A DNA stretch of 64,000 nt, taken from NCBI GenBank assembly GCA_964389805.1, contig CAYMFU010000339.1, positions 1-64,000 on the forward strand, given 5' to 3'. Under the pieces are notes generated by a model. The model did not search any database and was not told the DNA's origin. It saw only the letters and a program-made list of their open reading frames with translations. The stretch comes from JAGTVG01 sp964389805. Its GTDB lineage: Bacteria > Bacteroidota > Bacteroidia > Cytophagales > Cyclobacteriaceae. Position numbers and translations under genes: made by a program. How positions within the stretch are numbered: the first letter of the stretch is position 1; every line of letters begins with the position of its first letter. This document shows, piece by piece, positions 54,519-64,000 of this stretch.

Positions 54519-54947
54519 ATGAGTGAGGCAAAAAAAGACACTGTTGTAAAAGTCCATTACACAGGAAAATTAGATAGTGGCCAGGTATTTGATTCTTCAA
54601 AAGATCGCGATCCACTTGAGTTTAAAATTGGTGAAGGCAAATTGATCCCTGGATTCGAAAATGGCGTGATCGGCATGAAATTACAGGAATCAAAAACAAT
54701 AAAAATACCGTTTGCAGAGGCGTACGGAGAAAAAAAACAAGAACTGATGATTGAAGTTCAGAACCAGCAACTTCCGGAGGAACTTAAACCAGAGGTGGGC
54801 ATGGATCTGGTTTCCAAAAGCCCTGATGGGCAGGAGCAGATTGTAAAGATTGCCGAGGTTAAGGAAGCTTCGATCGTGGTTGATGCCAACCATCCATTGG
54901 CTGGGGAGGATCTTACTTTTGAAGTAGAACTGGTAGAAATCCAATAA
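54519..54947 (+). CDS. FKBP-type peptidyl-prolyl isomerase (SlyD-like)
   Basis: 142 residues from the ATG at 54519. The frame is open further upstream, but that part is not family-like. VKVHYTGKLDSGQVFDSS, LIPGFENGVIGMK and PFAEAYGEK are FKBP hallmarks. The segment of about 70-120 replaces the flap, as in SlyD chaperone-isomerases. No His-rich metal tail is present. It is cytoplasmic and monocistronic. Confidence 0.93.
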   Translation: MSEAKKDTVVKVHYTGKLDSGQVFDSSKDRDPLEFKIGEGKLIPGFENGVIGMKLQESKTIKIPFAEAYGEKKQELMIEVQNQQLPEELKPEVGMDLVSKSPDGQEQIVKIAEVKEASIVVDANHPLAGEDLTFEVELVEIQ

Positions 54948-55139
54948 TTTTTACCTGGCACAATAATTCCACCTCTTATAGGATTATGTTTTACTCTTGA
55001 ATCAGGTGTTTTCTGCCTGGCCTGAAATACGATTGCTTATCTGATCCAGGTTTGGTCAAATTTCCCCCCTTTTGTTACTGATTTTAAAATTAATCTTTTA
55101 AATTTCATGCGCTGATATTTTAAAGAATGAATTAGAAAA

Positions 55140-56078
55140 ATGGAACTGATAAAATGGATACATGAGCATTGGGGGATTCCTCCTGCCATTCAGTGGAATA
55201 TAATTTATTCTATTCTGGTCATTGTTGCAACCGGAATACTCCAGTCCATCATTTTAAAAGCCATCCATTTAAAGGTTAAAGATATTAAAAACAAATATTA
55301 CTGGGGTAATGCCATTAGATATTCCCTCTTTATTCTGGCATTTATAATCATTGTGGCTCTTTGGTTACAGGAGTTCAGATCTGTCGCCACCTTTCTTGGA
55401 TTATTAACAGCAGGTTTGGCTGTAGCATTAAAAGATCCTATTGTAAATCTATTTGCCTGGATATTTATCCTGGTTCGTAAACCTTTCACTGTCGGAGACC
55501 GTATTCAGATTGGCAATCATGCCGGGGATATCATAGATATAAGGGTCTTTCAACTCACCTTGAATGAGATCGGGAATTGGGTCGACGCAGATCAAAGCAC
55601 AGGTCGAATTATACATATACCCAATGGTAAAGTCTTTACCGAGACGCAGGCGAACTACACTCAGGGATTCAGCCACCTCTGGAATGAGATTAAGGTCCTG
55701 GTTACTTTTGAAAGTGATTGGGAGAAAGCAAAAAAAATTCTGGAGGACGTTATCAGCAAGCATACTGCTCAATATACTACCTCCGCCAAAGAGAAACTCA
55801 TTGAAGCTTCCAAAAAATTTATGATCTTCTACAATACCCTAAGCCCGAATATATATACTTCGGTTCAGGACAGCGGTGTATTATTGACCATCAGATATAT
55901 ATGTGAACCAAGAAAAAGAAGGGCCACAGAACATGTGATCTGGGAGGACATTTTAAGGTCTTTTGCCGAGCATGATGATATTCAGTTTGCTTATCCAACA
56001 CAGCGGTTTTATTCTGAAAATAGTGGCAGCAAACCTGCTCCTATAAAAGACTTTCCAAATCAAAAGGACACAAAATAA
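55140..56078 (+). CDS. Small-conductance mechanosensitive channel (MscS family)
   Basis: 312 residues. Three membrane helices lie in the first ~115 residues, the last being the pore-lining TM3 (LGLLTAGLAVALKDPIVNLFA). The beta-domain with the signature FTVGDRIQIGNHAGDIIDI follows, then the alpha/beta cage (NEIKVLVTFESDWEKAKKIL). It opens on hypo-osmotic stress in the inner membrane. The C-terminus is slightly longer than the E. coli protein. It is convergent with the Hsp20 gene 27 bp away. Confidence 0.93.
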   Translation: MELIKWIHEHWGIPPAIQWNIIYSILVIVATGILQSIILKAIHLKVKDIKNKYYWGNAIRYSLFILAFIIIVALWLQEFRSVATFLGLLTAGLAVALKDPIVNLFAWIFILVRKPFTVGDRIQIGNHAGDIIDIRVFQLTLNEIGNWVDADQSTGRIIHIPNGKVFTETQANYTQGFSHLWNEIKVLVTFESDWEKAKKILEDVISKHTAQYTTSAKEKLIEASKKFMIFYNTLSPNIYTSVQDSGVLLTIRYICEPRKRRATEHVIWEDILRSFAEHDDIQFAYPTQRFYSENSGSKPAPIKDFPNQKDTK

Positions 56079-56105
56079 ATGATGATCTTTTAATAGCTGG
56101 AAGAC

Positions 56106-56501
56106 CTACTTTTCAATATCTATATTTCGTTTATATCCCCCGGCGAGTTCATTAAAAGGCATGCTGATCAACAGTTCCTTATCTTCAAACTGCGCTTTAA
56201 TCTTTTTGATGTTTACATCAAACGGTATGAGTACATAACCAATATTAAAGGGGATCTGATCTGTTTCAGCATATAGATAAGTATTATCTACAGCGATATC
56301 ATGAAAAAGAAAGAGTTTATCATTCCGAACTTCAACCCGCATTTTTTCCGGATCAACGCCTGGTAGCCTAGCTTTAACAAGGTATCTCTTTTCTTCTTTC
56401 AGCATAAGGACAGTAGGTTTACTGATCCCCCCATTCAGGGTGTTCATAACATCTACCTTCCTGAGTACTTCTTTCGATATGTGAAAATCATTAAATCTCA
56501 T
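56106..56501 (-). CDS. Hsp20/alpha-crystallin small heat-shock protein
   Basis: 131 residues. The alpha-crystallin domain spans about 28-125: YLVKARLPGVDPEKMRVEV, a short strand FDVNIKKIKAQFEDKELLISMP at its end, and a brief C-terminal tail. The C-terminal I-x-I is weakly present as NIDIEK. It holds unfolded proteins in the cytoplasm. The N-terminal arm is short. Confidence 0.85.
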   Translation of the reverse strand: MRFNDFHISKEVLRKVDVMNTLNGGISKPTVLMLKEEKRYLVKARLPGVDPEKMRVEVRNDKLFLFHDIAVDNTYLYAETDQIPFNIGYVLIPFDVNIKKIKAQFEDKELLISMPFNELAGGYKRNIDIEK

Positions 56502-56710
56502 GATATTCGCCTTTCAGGTATGGTATTGCAATTTGCATACCAGAATTTTTTATCGCCTCCTCTACTCATATAAACGGTATTTTGGATGTCTTGATCTGAA
56601 TAGACTGCATTTTTGGCAGGATCTAACACTTTCACGTCAAAACCTTATCAAATAAATCGTTGTTTGTTTTAAGATAAGTGTTTATTTTTCTTTCAAATTA
56701 TCATTGACTT

Positions 56711-57172
56711 ATGTACACAATCTTAATATTCATCCATTCCTGGCTTCGATGGATCTTACTGATCCTAGGTTTAATTGTAATTATCAGGTCATATATTGGC
56801 TGGTTTGGGAATAAAAATTATTTAAAATCTGACAATACTATGTCAGTGATCCTGGTTTCCCTTTTTCATATGCAGCTAATATTGGGGCTTTTATTATATT
56901 TTATTTACAGTCCGATAGTCCGGTCAGCTTTTCAGGATTTTGGAATGGCAATGAAAGACAGTCAGTTGCGGTACTGGGCAGTTGAACATATTTTTATTAT
57001 GATATTTTCAATTATAATTGCTCAGATAGGAAGACTCAGAATAAAGAAAGCCCATTCAGCATTAAACAAACACAGGAATGCAGCCATCTATTTTACCCTG
57101 GCATTTATATTGATTTTATCCAGAATACCCTGGGATCAGAGTGCCAGACTATTTCGAGGATTAGTGGAATAG
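56711..57172 (+). CDS. Four-helix membrane protein with conserved-type histidines
   Basis: 153 residues with four membrane helices (about 4-26, 45-66, 90-107, 122-138). Histidines H9, H53 and H93 lie within or at the ends of helices 1-3, a layout like small cytochrome-b561-type or related haem-binding proteins. Haem binding is inference. Ends with a short polar tail. It is not in an obvious operon. Confidence 0.65.
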   Translation: MYTILIFIHSWLRWILLILGLIVIIRSYIGWFGNKNYLKSDNTMSVILVSLFHMQLILGLLLYFIYSPIVRSAFQDFGMAMKDSQLRYWAVEHIFIMIFSIIIAQIGRLRIKKAHSALNKHRNAAIYFTLAFILILSRIPWDQSARLFRGLVE

Positions 57173-57248
57173 CGTTGTAGCAGAATAGCTGAATAATCCT
57201 TTCTGATAATACGCCAACCCTTGGATCTACGTTTATTGTTTTCTAGTA

Positions 57249-60041
57249 TTATCCCGTAGTTCTAAGGGCACTCGCAATAGCATTAATAGTAAGTAACAAA
57301 CTGGTGAGCGATTCATCTGCACGGTCAGAATTACCTTCCTTTTTTTGATCTCTCCAGATCTTTAACAGCTCTATTTGTTTTTTGTGAAGATCCTCCATGG
57401 CAGTGGCTCGTATTACATTTGAATACCAATGTTGCGTACGTCTTTCGCTAATTGGTTTATCCAGGATCAGGTCAAACATTTCCCTCGTTCTTTTCAACTC
57501 CTCAAGGATCATATCCATAATCGTTTTCCGCACATTATTGTCTTTTACAAGAGAAGCATATTGCCCCATGATCTTTTCATCCGTTGCAGCCAGGCTGGTA
57601 TCGACGTTGGTCAATACATATCTGATAAAGGAATCATAAACAACTCCTTCTTTAAACCTTTCAAATTCTTCTCTATCTGATCCCATAAGGTCGAAAAAGG
57701 TTTTACCGATCCCATACCAGCTTGTGATATTGAACCTGGACTGACTCCAGCTGAAAACCCATGGTATGGCCCTGAGATCATCGAGACTTTTTTTACCTGT
57801 CCTTCTTGCAGGCCGTGATCCGATTTTACTGGACTCTATGGCATCAATGGGCGTGGCTTCACTGAAAAAGGTTAGAAAATCCTTATGTTCTATCAGCTCC
57901 CGGTAATAGGTTTTGCTTTCAGTGGCCAGTTTAGTTAGTAAATCACTGAATTCATATTGTTTCACTTTAGAACGTTTAAAAAGAAGTGTAGCTGTAGTCA
58001 CACCTGCCTGCAACAATTCCAGGTTATAACTCGCATTGATCTTATTGGCATATTTTTGTTCTATGGTCTCCCCTTGTTCTGTCAGACGTATATCTCCATT
58101 TATGGAATGATAAGGAAGGGCTTTTATAAACCAGTGTGTCGGACCGGCTCCCCGGGAAATGGATCCCCCCTTGCCATGGAATATCCTGATGCGGATACCC
58201 TCTTCATCCCCTACTGTAGCAAGCCTCGATTGAACCTGGTAGAGACCCCATTGACTGGCTAGTATACCTCCATCTTTATTGCTGTCACTGTATCCAACCA
58301 TAACCTGCAGGACCAGGTCTTTTTGTTTATTCAGTGCCTTCAGGTATTTCAGGCTCCTTTTTGTATAGGGGTGTTTTAAAAAAGATCTTACAATTTCCGG
58401 CCCATTTTTCATATCATCTATGGTTTCCAGCAGAGGTACTACTGGTAACATACATACCGGTCCTTCATCTGTCGTTTTTGTTAATCCGGCCTCACGTGCC
58501 AGCAAATAAACAGATAACAGGTCAGAGAGCGACCGGGTCATACTGACAATCAATGAACCTAATCCCTGAGAACCATAACGATCAATATGATTGAGTAAAA
58601 CTCTATAGCATGAAGTAATGGCGTCAGCATGCTCATCAAGCTTCATTGCCGGATGTGTAAATGGACGGTTTGTTTCCAGCTCTTTATTGATAAATTCCAG
58701 TCGCTCCGGTTCCGTTGCATTCAGGAACCAGTTCCCATCCATAGAAGCACCTTGCATTAGTTCAGCAACGGCTTTTTCATGAAACTGGCTGTTTTGGCGA
58801 ATATCGAGGTGTGCCAGGTGAAATCCAAAAGTTTCAACAAGACGGATCATCTGATTCAGATCTGCATCTGCAATAGAGAAAGCCCCGAACTTTACGAGTG
58901 ATTCTTTCAGGATCAGCAAATCATCGATCAATTCCTGAGCAAATATATAGCATCCCGGGTGTTCATGGAGGGCGGTTGCATGCTCTCTTTTTACATCGAG
59001 TGGTAATTTTGCGATCATCAGGTTGATCATTTGCCGGAAAGCCTCTCCTTTGTTTCTTTCAAATGCTTTTTTCCCTTCTTCACCTAAGTCTATCAATAAT
59101 TCTGATATTCTTTCCCTTAATTTCCGGTCAGCATCTTCGAAATCGAGAGAAAAACTCAGGTTTTTTACAAGTTTTGTAAGTTCCCTTCTAATTATAATGA
59201 AGGCATAGAGCCTCAAGGTATTTAATGTTTCAGAAGTTACTTTATGCGTAACGAAAGGGTGCCCGTCGCGGTCGCCTCCAACCCAACTACCAAAAGATAA
59301 TTTCGGATAATTCCTGAAATCTATTAGGTATTTTACATCCAAACCGACTTCTTCCCAGGCCAGCGATAATCTTCTATCCAGTATGCCTAATACTTCAGGG
59401 AAAACATTTGTAAGATAATGCAGCACATTTCTAAGTTCAGAAGGCACATCAGGCTTTTCTGTAAAGATCTCTCCAGTTTTCCATAGTCTGTACAGTTCAA
59501 GCTTGATCTCCCGCCGAATCTCATGTTGTTCCTTTTCAGTATACATCTGGTTTTCCCGTTTGACCATCATCAGATATAAATTCCGGTGGTGTTCCAATAC
59601 GGTTGCCCGTTTTGCTTCGGTGGGATGAGCTGTCAATACAGGTTCTACTTGTATATCAGGAAGAAGGTGAGCTATTTCCTTGTCTGTATACCCCACTTTG
59701 GTCAGATCCTGAAGGTTTTTTGCCCACAATCCATTAACGCTAGCCATTGAATTCAAGTCTTCCTGTTTCCTTCTGCTTTGAACAGCGCCGTTCACCTCTA
59801 CAATATTCAAAAGTTGGAATACAAGGGAATAAAGTTGAATATCCCGGTTATTAAAGGTTTCAAGGTCTATTTCATGGTTCGTATTGATCCAGGGAATGGC
59901 GGTTGCAATAGATTCCTCCCCATTTTCAATCAATGTTTCATTTAGACACTCCAGTAAAAATTGAAGATCATAATAAGGCTTACCTAGCTTTTCCTGGACC
60001 TGTTGTAAAACACTCATATTCAGTTGCTTGGTTTGTTTCAA
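57249..60041 (-). CDS. ppc: Phosphoenolpyruvate carboxylase
   Basis: 930 residues, the normal family length. It carboxylates PEP with bicarbonate to oxaloacetate in the cytoplasm, refilling the TCA cycle. VLTAHPTEAKR holds catalytic His139, and WVGGDRDGHPFVT, VGYSDSNKDGG, FHGKGGSISRGAGP and SRPARR are all present. Met9 is an alternative start. It is monocistronic; about 220 bp upstream lies the decayed region. Confidence 0.97.
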   Translation of the reverse strand: MKQTKQLNMSVLQQVQEKLGKPYYDLQFLLECLNETLIENGEESIATAIPWINTNHEIDLETFNNRDIQLYSLVFQLLNIVEVNGAVQSRRKQEDLNSMASVNGLWAKNLQDLTKVGYTDKEIAHLLPDIQVEPVLTAHPTEAKRATVLEHHRNLYLMMVKRENQMYTEKEQHEIRREIKLELYRLWKTGEIFTEKPDVPSELRNVLHYLTNVFPEVLGILDRRLSLAWEEVGLDVKYLIDFRNYPKLSFGSWVGGDRDGHPFVTHKVTSETLNTLRLYAFIIIRRELTKLVKNLSFSLDFEDADRKLRERISELLIDLGEEGKKAFERNKGEAFRQMINLMIAKLPLDVKREHATALHEHPGCYIFAQELIDDLLILKESLVKFGAFSIADADLNQMIRLVETFGFHLAHLDIRQNSQFHEKAVAELMQGASMDGNWFLNATEPERLEFINKELETNRPFTHPAMKLDEHADAITSCYRVLLNHIDRYGSQGLGSLIVSMTRSLSDLLSVYLLAREAGLTKTTDEGPVCMLPVVPLLETIDDMKNGPEIVRSFLKHPYTKRSLKYLKALNKQKDLVLQVMVGYSDSNKDGGILASQWGLYQVQSRLATVGDEEGIRIRIFHGKGGSISRGAGPTHWFIKALPYHSINGDIRLTEQGETIEQKYANKINASYNLELLQAGVTTATLLFKRSKVKQYEFSDLLTKLATESKTYYRELIEHKDFLTFFSEATPIDAIESSKIGSRPARRTGKKSLDDLRAIPWVFSWSQSRFNITSWYGIGKTFFDLMGSDREEFERFKEGVVYDSFIRYVLTNVDTSLAATDEKIMGQYASLVKDNNVRKTIMDMILEELKRTREMFDLILDKPISERRTQHWYSNVIRATAMEDLHKKQIELLKIWRDQKKEGNSDRADESLTSLLLTINAIASALRTTG

Positions 60042-60264
60042 TTACAATTAAAAACGAAAATTAATGAATATAGCTCAGACTAAGATCATTTAATAGAATA
60101 ATTGTTAGCTGTAGGCTTATAAATTATACAATTTGGGGGATTGTTTAAATTCTTATTTTTTGTCTGCCTCATGCAATCCAGTCTTGAATTAATTGATATA
60201 CATGCTTGTTCTAGTAAAAATCTTATTATACTTAAATGAAACACTGGATTTTACACTAAAACGC

Positions 60265-61206
60265 CTAATTTGGTATGTTCATTAGGTTTAGCATATCATT
60301 TAATCGGGGATCGCCTCTGAATTTATCCCAATCTGGGGATAATTTTAAAGATATTAACCAATAGTCTCGTTCTTCATAAGCAACTTCAAGCCAATGAAAA
60401 GCATTATCCATATCATTAAGGTAAGCATACACCATAGCCTTTCTTGTTGGATAAACCCACTTCGGAGTATTTTTAATATTTTCTTCCAAAGTAAAAAATG
60501 CTTCATCCGAATTTCCACTAGCAGCTTGAGAACATAAAAGATAATAAAGCGATGAGCCCTTTCCCTGAGATATTTTGGATGCTTTGTTAAAATAATCTAA
60601 TGATTCGAGGTAATTACCTTCATATAAATAAGTTAATCCCATGTATCGGTACCCTTCACTAAAATACGGATTTTGTTCAATGATCTTGCTCAATATAATT
60701 CTTGCAGAGTCGTACTTCCTGTATAATATATGTAAAAAAGCCAAATTAGTTTTAAGCCGTAGAGATTGCGTATCTCTTGCAAGAATCTACTGAGTTTTGT
60801 CTATGGCAGATTCATAATCCCCTTCTATTAATGCCAGATAGAAACTATAGAAAAAAGGATCTTCAGAGTCAGGAAAGGCTTTTACCTTCTGGTATTCATC
60901 TAAAGAAGCCTTCCAATCCCGTTCATGATAGAGAATAGACCATGCAATAAACCTATGAATTGCCCTTAAATCTGGATCAATTCTCAGTGCTTTTTTCGCA
61001 TATGCAACGGACAAAGGAAAGGCTTCTCTTGAGGGTATAAAATAATATAATCCCATCCAATAATATGTTACTGATAAGTCTGCATAAACTGGTGCATATT
61101 CAGGATCAATGGCTATTGCTTCTTCAAAACATGCTCTCGCCTCCTCAAGACCTTCAATTCTATGCTGTAGAAGATATCTTCCCTTTATATAATACTTCGG
61201 ACTTAA
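60265..61206 (-). pseudogene. TPR-repeat protein gene, 5'-truncated and with an in-frame stop
   Basis: One frame from 61206 down to a stop at 60265 carries tetratricopeptide repeats, interrupted by a TAG at 60789-60787. The upstream part begins SPKYYIKGRYLLQHRIEG and continues EEARACFEEAIAIDPEYA, the usual entry into the TPR region of kinase- or cyclase-linked TPR proteins. A Met-started frame there would cover 60787-61056. After the stop, the frame continues TQ-stop-ILARDTQSL into further repeats, with a Met start for 60265-60744 (159 residues). The N-terminal domains are missing beyond 61206, where unrelated A/T-rich sequence begins. Confidence 0.75.
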
Positions 61207-61270
61207 CTAAACAAAATTTTGACAAAGAATACGAACTAAGAATAGACAATATATTAATAGAAAAAACTAC

Positions 61271-61318
61271 CTACAACATAACTTATAATTAATACGGGTT
61301 TTGGCGCTTAGCCCAAAC
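61271..61318. other. Cassette-boundary-like sequence upstream of the methyltransferase
   Basis: CAACATAAC (61274-61282) is followed by ACGGGTTTTGGCGCTTAGCC (61294-61313). I recall similar CAACA…CGGGTTTGGTGCTTA sequences beside single-gene cassettes in Bacteroidota, but cannot verify this here. CAACATAAC recurs just after the methyltransferase at 62485-62493. Confidence 0.3.
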
Positions 61319-61376
61319 TTTATATCTTTAAGCCAATTCCTGCCTTCTACTTCAAGAATGTCGTTACATTGCGGTA

Positions 61377-62459
61377 ATGAAAAATGAAATGATAAGTACC
61401 GACTTAAAAGTAAATAGACCCGAACCAATAAAATCGGGAGTTGAAACAGGATCTTTTATTCGAGAAACAGATATTCAAGAAACTATTGATGCTTTACTTG
61501 CAGGTGAGTACATTTTAATAGAGGAATTTTATTCCAATGGGTTGGCTCTTTTAAATGAATTGCAGTCGTACCTCAAAAAAAAACATCCCAATGAATCTTT
61601 TCAGGAACAACGCGAGTTTCGTTCGGAATATAGAAAATTATCTAACCTCATATTAATACAAGTTAAAGAACATAGATTAACCGTAAAAAAAGCCCCATGG
61701 ATTGGATGGTTAGAAAAATTATATCCTGAAACGAATGATTTTCTTTTGCCTTTTCCTCAAATTCAAGGTTTAAATAGTTCTTGGCAATGGTATAGTAATG
61801 GAGTTGTAATTCCTGTACTAAGAAACAAGATTCATCCGTATTATGGGGTTTATTTCCCAACACGTTTTGAGCATTTGCAACTTTTTGATAATTGGTTAAA
61901 ACGTTACGAAGGACCAAAAAAGTCAGCAATTGATGTAGGGATTGGAAGTGGTGTGCTTTCATTACTATTGGTGAAGCATGGTTTTCAAAAATCATTTGGT
62001 ACAGACATGAATCCCAATGCGATTATTGGTCTGAAAGAGTCAATGGAAGGAACGAAGTTATCTCGCAAGATAGAAATTGTTTATGGGCATTTATTCGGTA
62101 AGTGGGAGAAACAAACCGAACTGATAGTATTTAATCCGCCATGGTTACCTGCCTCACATGATTTGGATCATTTTGATGAAGCTATATATTATAATGACAA
62201 ACTCTTTCCTGATTTTTTTAAAGAAGCTAAGAAACGACTGCTACCAGAAGGTAGGATTGTGCTACTATTCTCCAATTTAGGGCAAATAACCAACATGACG
62301 AAAGAGCACCCAATAGAAAAAGAACTCCTTAATGGTGGCCGTTTTGAATTAGACAAATGTCTTAAAAAATCAGTAAAAGCTGCTTCAGAAAAAACAAAAA
62401 GAAACCAACATTGGCGTTCTACTGAAGAGGTGGAGTTATGGGTGTTAAAACTTAAATAA
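61377..62459 (+). CDS. Class I SAM-dependent methyltransferase, PrmC/HemK-like motif
   Basis: 360 residues. The SAM-binding motif I is AIDVGIGSGVLSLLLV (185-200) and motif IV is NPPW (253-256), the N-P-P-(Y/W) form used by N-methyltransferases acting on amide or adenine nitrogens. The first ~150 residues, including the helical FREQREFRSEYRKL-like segment, are specific to this protein and could bind the substrate. It is more A/T-rich than its neighbours and stands alone in a decayed region between a truncated TPR gene and gene scraps, with short repeats on both sides, which suggests acquisition as a cassette. Confidence 0.8.
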   Translation: MKNEMISTDLKVNRPEPIKSGVETGSFIRETDIQETIDALLAGEYILIEEFYSNGLALLNELQSYLKKKHPNESFQEQREFRSEYRKLSNLILIQVKEHRLTVKKAPWIGWLEKLYPETNDFLLPFPQIQGLNSSWQWYSNGVVIPVLRNKIHPYYGVYFPTRFEHLQLFDNWLKRYEGPKKSAIDVGIGSGVLSLLLVKHGFQKSFGTDMNPNAIIGLKESMEGTKLSRKIEIVYGHLFGKWEKQTELIVFNPPWLPASHDLDHFDEAIYYNDKLFPDFFKEAKKRLLPEGRIVLLFSNLGQITNMTKEHPIEKELLNGGRFELDKCLKKSVKAASEKTKRNQHWRSTEEVELWVLKLK

Positions 62460-62484
62460 AGGTATATTCAGTGGTGTTTCCCTT

Positions 62485-62518
62485 CAACATAACGTAGACT
62501 GATTTAGAACTACGGTTA
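62485..62518. other. Hairpin and repeat at the methyltransferase downstream boundary
   Basis: The 9-bp CAACATAAC seen upstream recurs here and overlaps an imperfect hairpin, TAACGTAG (62490-62497) against CTACGGTTA (62510-62518), loop about 12 bases. No T-run follows, so a normal terminator is less likely than a recombination-site-like structure. Confidence 0.3.
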
Positions 62519-62682
62519 AAATAATCAGTTCTTTGAAAATTAACTATTTTAACATCTCAGCCTTAAATACCTACATTAAAATGACAAGCAGTAAAAGAAA
62601 GCGTCTGATGCATTCTTTTTGCTGTGCAATAGAATAAAGTATTCCTGCGATCTTAGGTTTCAAAAACATGTAATAACCTCAC

Positions 62683-62850
62683 TCAAGACAGTTGACAAAT
62701 AATACTACTCCCATGGTCAGGTTCGGCTCTTTTAACAGCTGCTCCAGCATCAACTCTTGTCATACATAAAGCATCCATTCCAAACTCAAACTTCCTCTTT
62801 CCGCACATATGGCATTGAGCTTCAATGAACTTTATTATACCTAATTCGTG
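62683..62850 (-). pseudogene. Gene remnant with CxxC motif, family not recognised
   Basis: In a 480-bp gap a 55-residue minus-strand frame reads ELGIIKFIEAQCHMCGKRKF, then continues to DHGSSIICQLS before a TGA. CHMCGKRKF resembles half of a zinc ribbon. There is no good start codon. The rest of the gap shows nothing I can support. Confidence 0.3.
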
Positions 62851-62939
62851 TTATCAAATTAAAATCCATGAATCTGTCTAACATAACAACTTTGTTGATT
62901 ATTTGTATGTAATTTTTAGGATAAAATGTAATCTGAATC

Positions 62940-63853
62940 ATGAAAAATCGTGTTGCATTAATAATTTTATTTTGCATTTGGACAGTCATCCTGAATGCTC
63001 AAGATATGTTTAATGTCAGGCCTTTAACGTCTCTGCGCAAAAAGGATTTCCTACATGGTCACCAGATGGGAAGTATATTGTATATCAATACTCAGATAAG
63101 GGGGATACCAAAGGGAATAACGGCTTATGGAAAATATCTGAAGATGGAACTGAGGCCAAGCAAATATATCATGGTATAGCTGAACATCCGAAGTGGTCGC
63201 CGGATGGTCGCTACATTGTCTTTGATGCGGATACTGGCAAAAACATTAAAATGATTCCTTCTGCAGGAGGCCTACCTATTACTTTTCTCCCTGATTCTAT
63301 ACATATTAATAGAGGTGGATTACCGTGCTGGTCACCTGACGCCTCAAAAATAGCATTCATTGAAAGCACCACATTGTCTGTATGTGTCTATGATATTAAT
63401 GCAGGAATCATTAAACACATTTTTATGGAGCCGGGTATGTTACCCCTTCCTGGATGCTGGACTAATGATGGAAAGAGTATCCTAATAGCTTTGATGGACA
63501 GAGAATCCAGAAAATCAACTATCTGGAAAATATCTTCAGATGGGACAGAGAAAAGTCAAATCACAGGACATCATGAAAATTTTTATCGTCATCTTGCCCT
63601 TTCTCCCTGTGGTTCATTGTTGGTTTATGCAGCATTAGAAGGCAGATATTTGGGACTTTATGTTATGCCCGCAGATGGAGGCACTTCACTTCCTCTTACC
63701 GTAACTCCATACGCTCATAATGAGGCCGCTGACTGGTCTCCAGATGGTGAAAAGATAGCTTTTAACAGTACCAGGTCAGATGCTTTTGATATTTGGATAA
63801 TGGATTTGGACATCAAACAGATCAAGAATGAAATTCAAAGATCCTACAAATAG
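62940..63853 (+). pseudogene. TolB-like beta-propeller protein with one frameshift
   Basis: From the ATG at 62940 a signal peptide (MKNRVALIILF … LNAQ) and FNVRPLTSLRKK are read. The protein then continues in the -1 frame (GFPTWSPDGKYI, and so on) to a stop at 63851-63853. The shift is at a run of five A (63039-63043), where one more A would restore a protein of about 304 residues. Six PD40-type blades are visible: WSPDGKYI, WSPDGRYIVF, WSPDASKIAF, WTNDGKSILI, LSPCGSLLVY and WSPDGEKIAF. These exported propellers bind or sense ligands; no partner is visible. The last 147 bp of the window show no further gene. Confidence 0.75.
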
Positions 63854-64000
63854 AGATTTGACTATGCCAAGATACCTGTTAACAGTAATAATACAATAAC
63901 ACATTATTCATATTTATATCATAGATAACAAAGGAAACTCGGATCTTATAAGATTAAATTTAAGTGGAGCAAGCACAGCAGTTTATATTTTTCTTGCATG

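Noticed and set aside
1..64000. tRNA genes and CRISPR arrays
   Set aside because: TTCGA-like stretches were inspected but none lies in a cloverleaf context, and no regular repeat-spacer array was seen.

Overview
The window looks like a piece of a Bacteroidota chromosome, possibly a marine or sediment lineage and possibly from a metagenome assembly. The evidence is the many short lipoprotein signal peptides, a preference for TAA stops, A/T-rich gene starts without strong Shine-Dalgarno sites, two matches to the Bacteroidota promoter element TAnnTTTG, several MacB/FtsX-type permeases of about 810 residues, and families common in that phylum (DUF1080, M19 lipoproteins, many sulfatases). No tRNA, rRNA, CRISPR array, intact insertion sequence or prophage was seen, and there is no SusC/SusD pair.

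Layout. 1-3148: the end of an inositol catabolic operon (iolA cut by the window edge, iolE, iolG). 3255-18876: a degradative block with two tandem-domain alpha/beta hydrolases, a large TIM-barrel glycoside-hydrolase-like lipoprotein, a DsbA-like protein, three sulfatases, a beta-lactamase-fold hydrolase and a CE1-like esterase. 19062-26312: an orphan MacB/FtsX permease, a stand-alone Pycsar-type (DUF5706) membrane protein, a DUF1080 protein, an M19 dipeptidase and a non-canonical Nramp-like transporter. 26384-36232: a secreted NagA-like amidohydrolase, a histidine kinase and an NtrC-type sigma-54 regulator on the minus strand, divergent from an ABC ATPase and two tandem permeases. The divergent gap holds two perfect 17-bp palindromes and a -24/-12 promoter, which suggests a complete regulatory circuit. 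36299-40500: degenerate tandem repeats, a Tat-signal Rieske protein with an FGE-like partner, a GNAT acetyltransferase, a dead outer-membrane-type gene and a solute-binding protein. 40703-46992: a START protein with a fourth sulfatase, an unknown lipoprotein and glycogen phosphorylase. 47440-60041: a membrane protein with two CxxC-x6-C motifs, a divergent thymidylate-synthase-fold protein, a secreted flavodoxin, an MFS carrier, a deacetylase-like lipoprotein, a frameshifted GH78 rhamnosidase, FKBP, MscS, Hsp20, a four-helix membrane protein and PEP carboxylase. 60265-64000: a decayed region with a truncated TPR gene, a methyltransferase that looks like an inserted cassette, and a frameshifted TolB-like propeller.

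How it works together: most products are exported or lipid-anchored hydrolases acting on sulfated, acylated or rhamnosylated glycans or lipids. The cytoplasmic metabolism present (inositol catabolism, glycogen phosphorolysis, PEP carboxylation) is central. The clearest functional unit is the sigma-54 two-component/ABC circuit near 30.4 kb. At least four genes carry nonsense or frameshift lesions and several short remnants lie in the gaps, so either gene decay or assembly error is common here.
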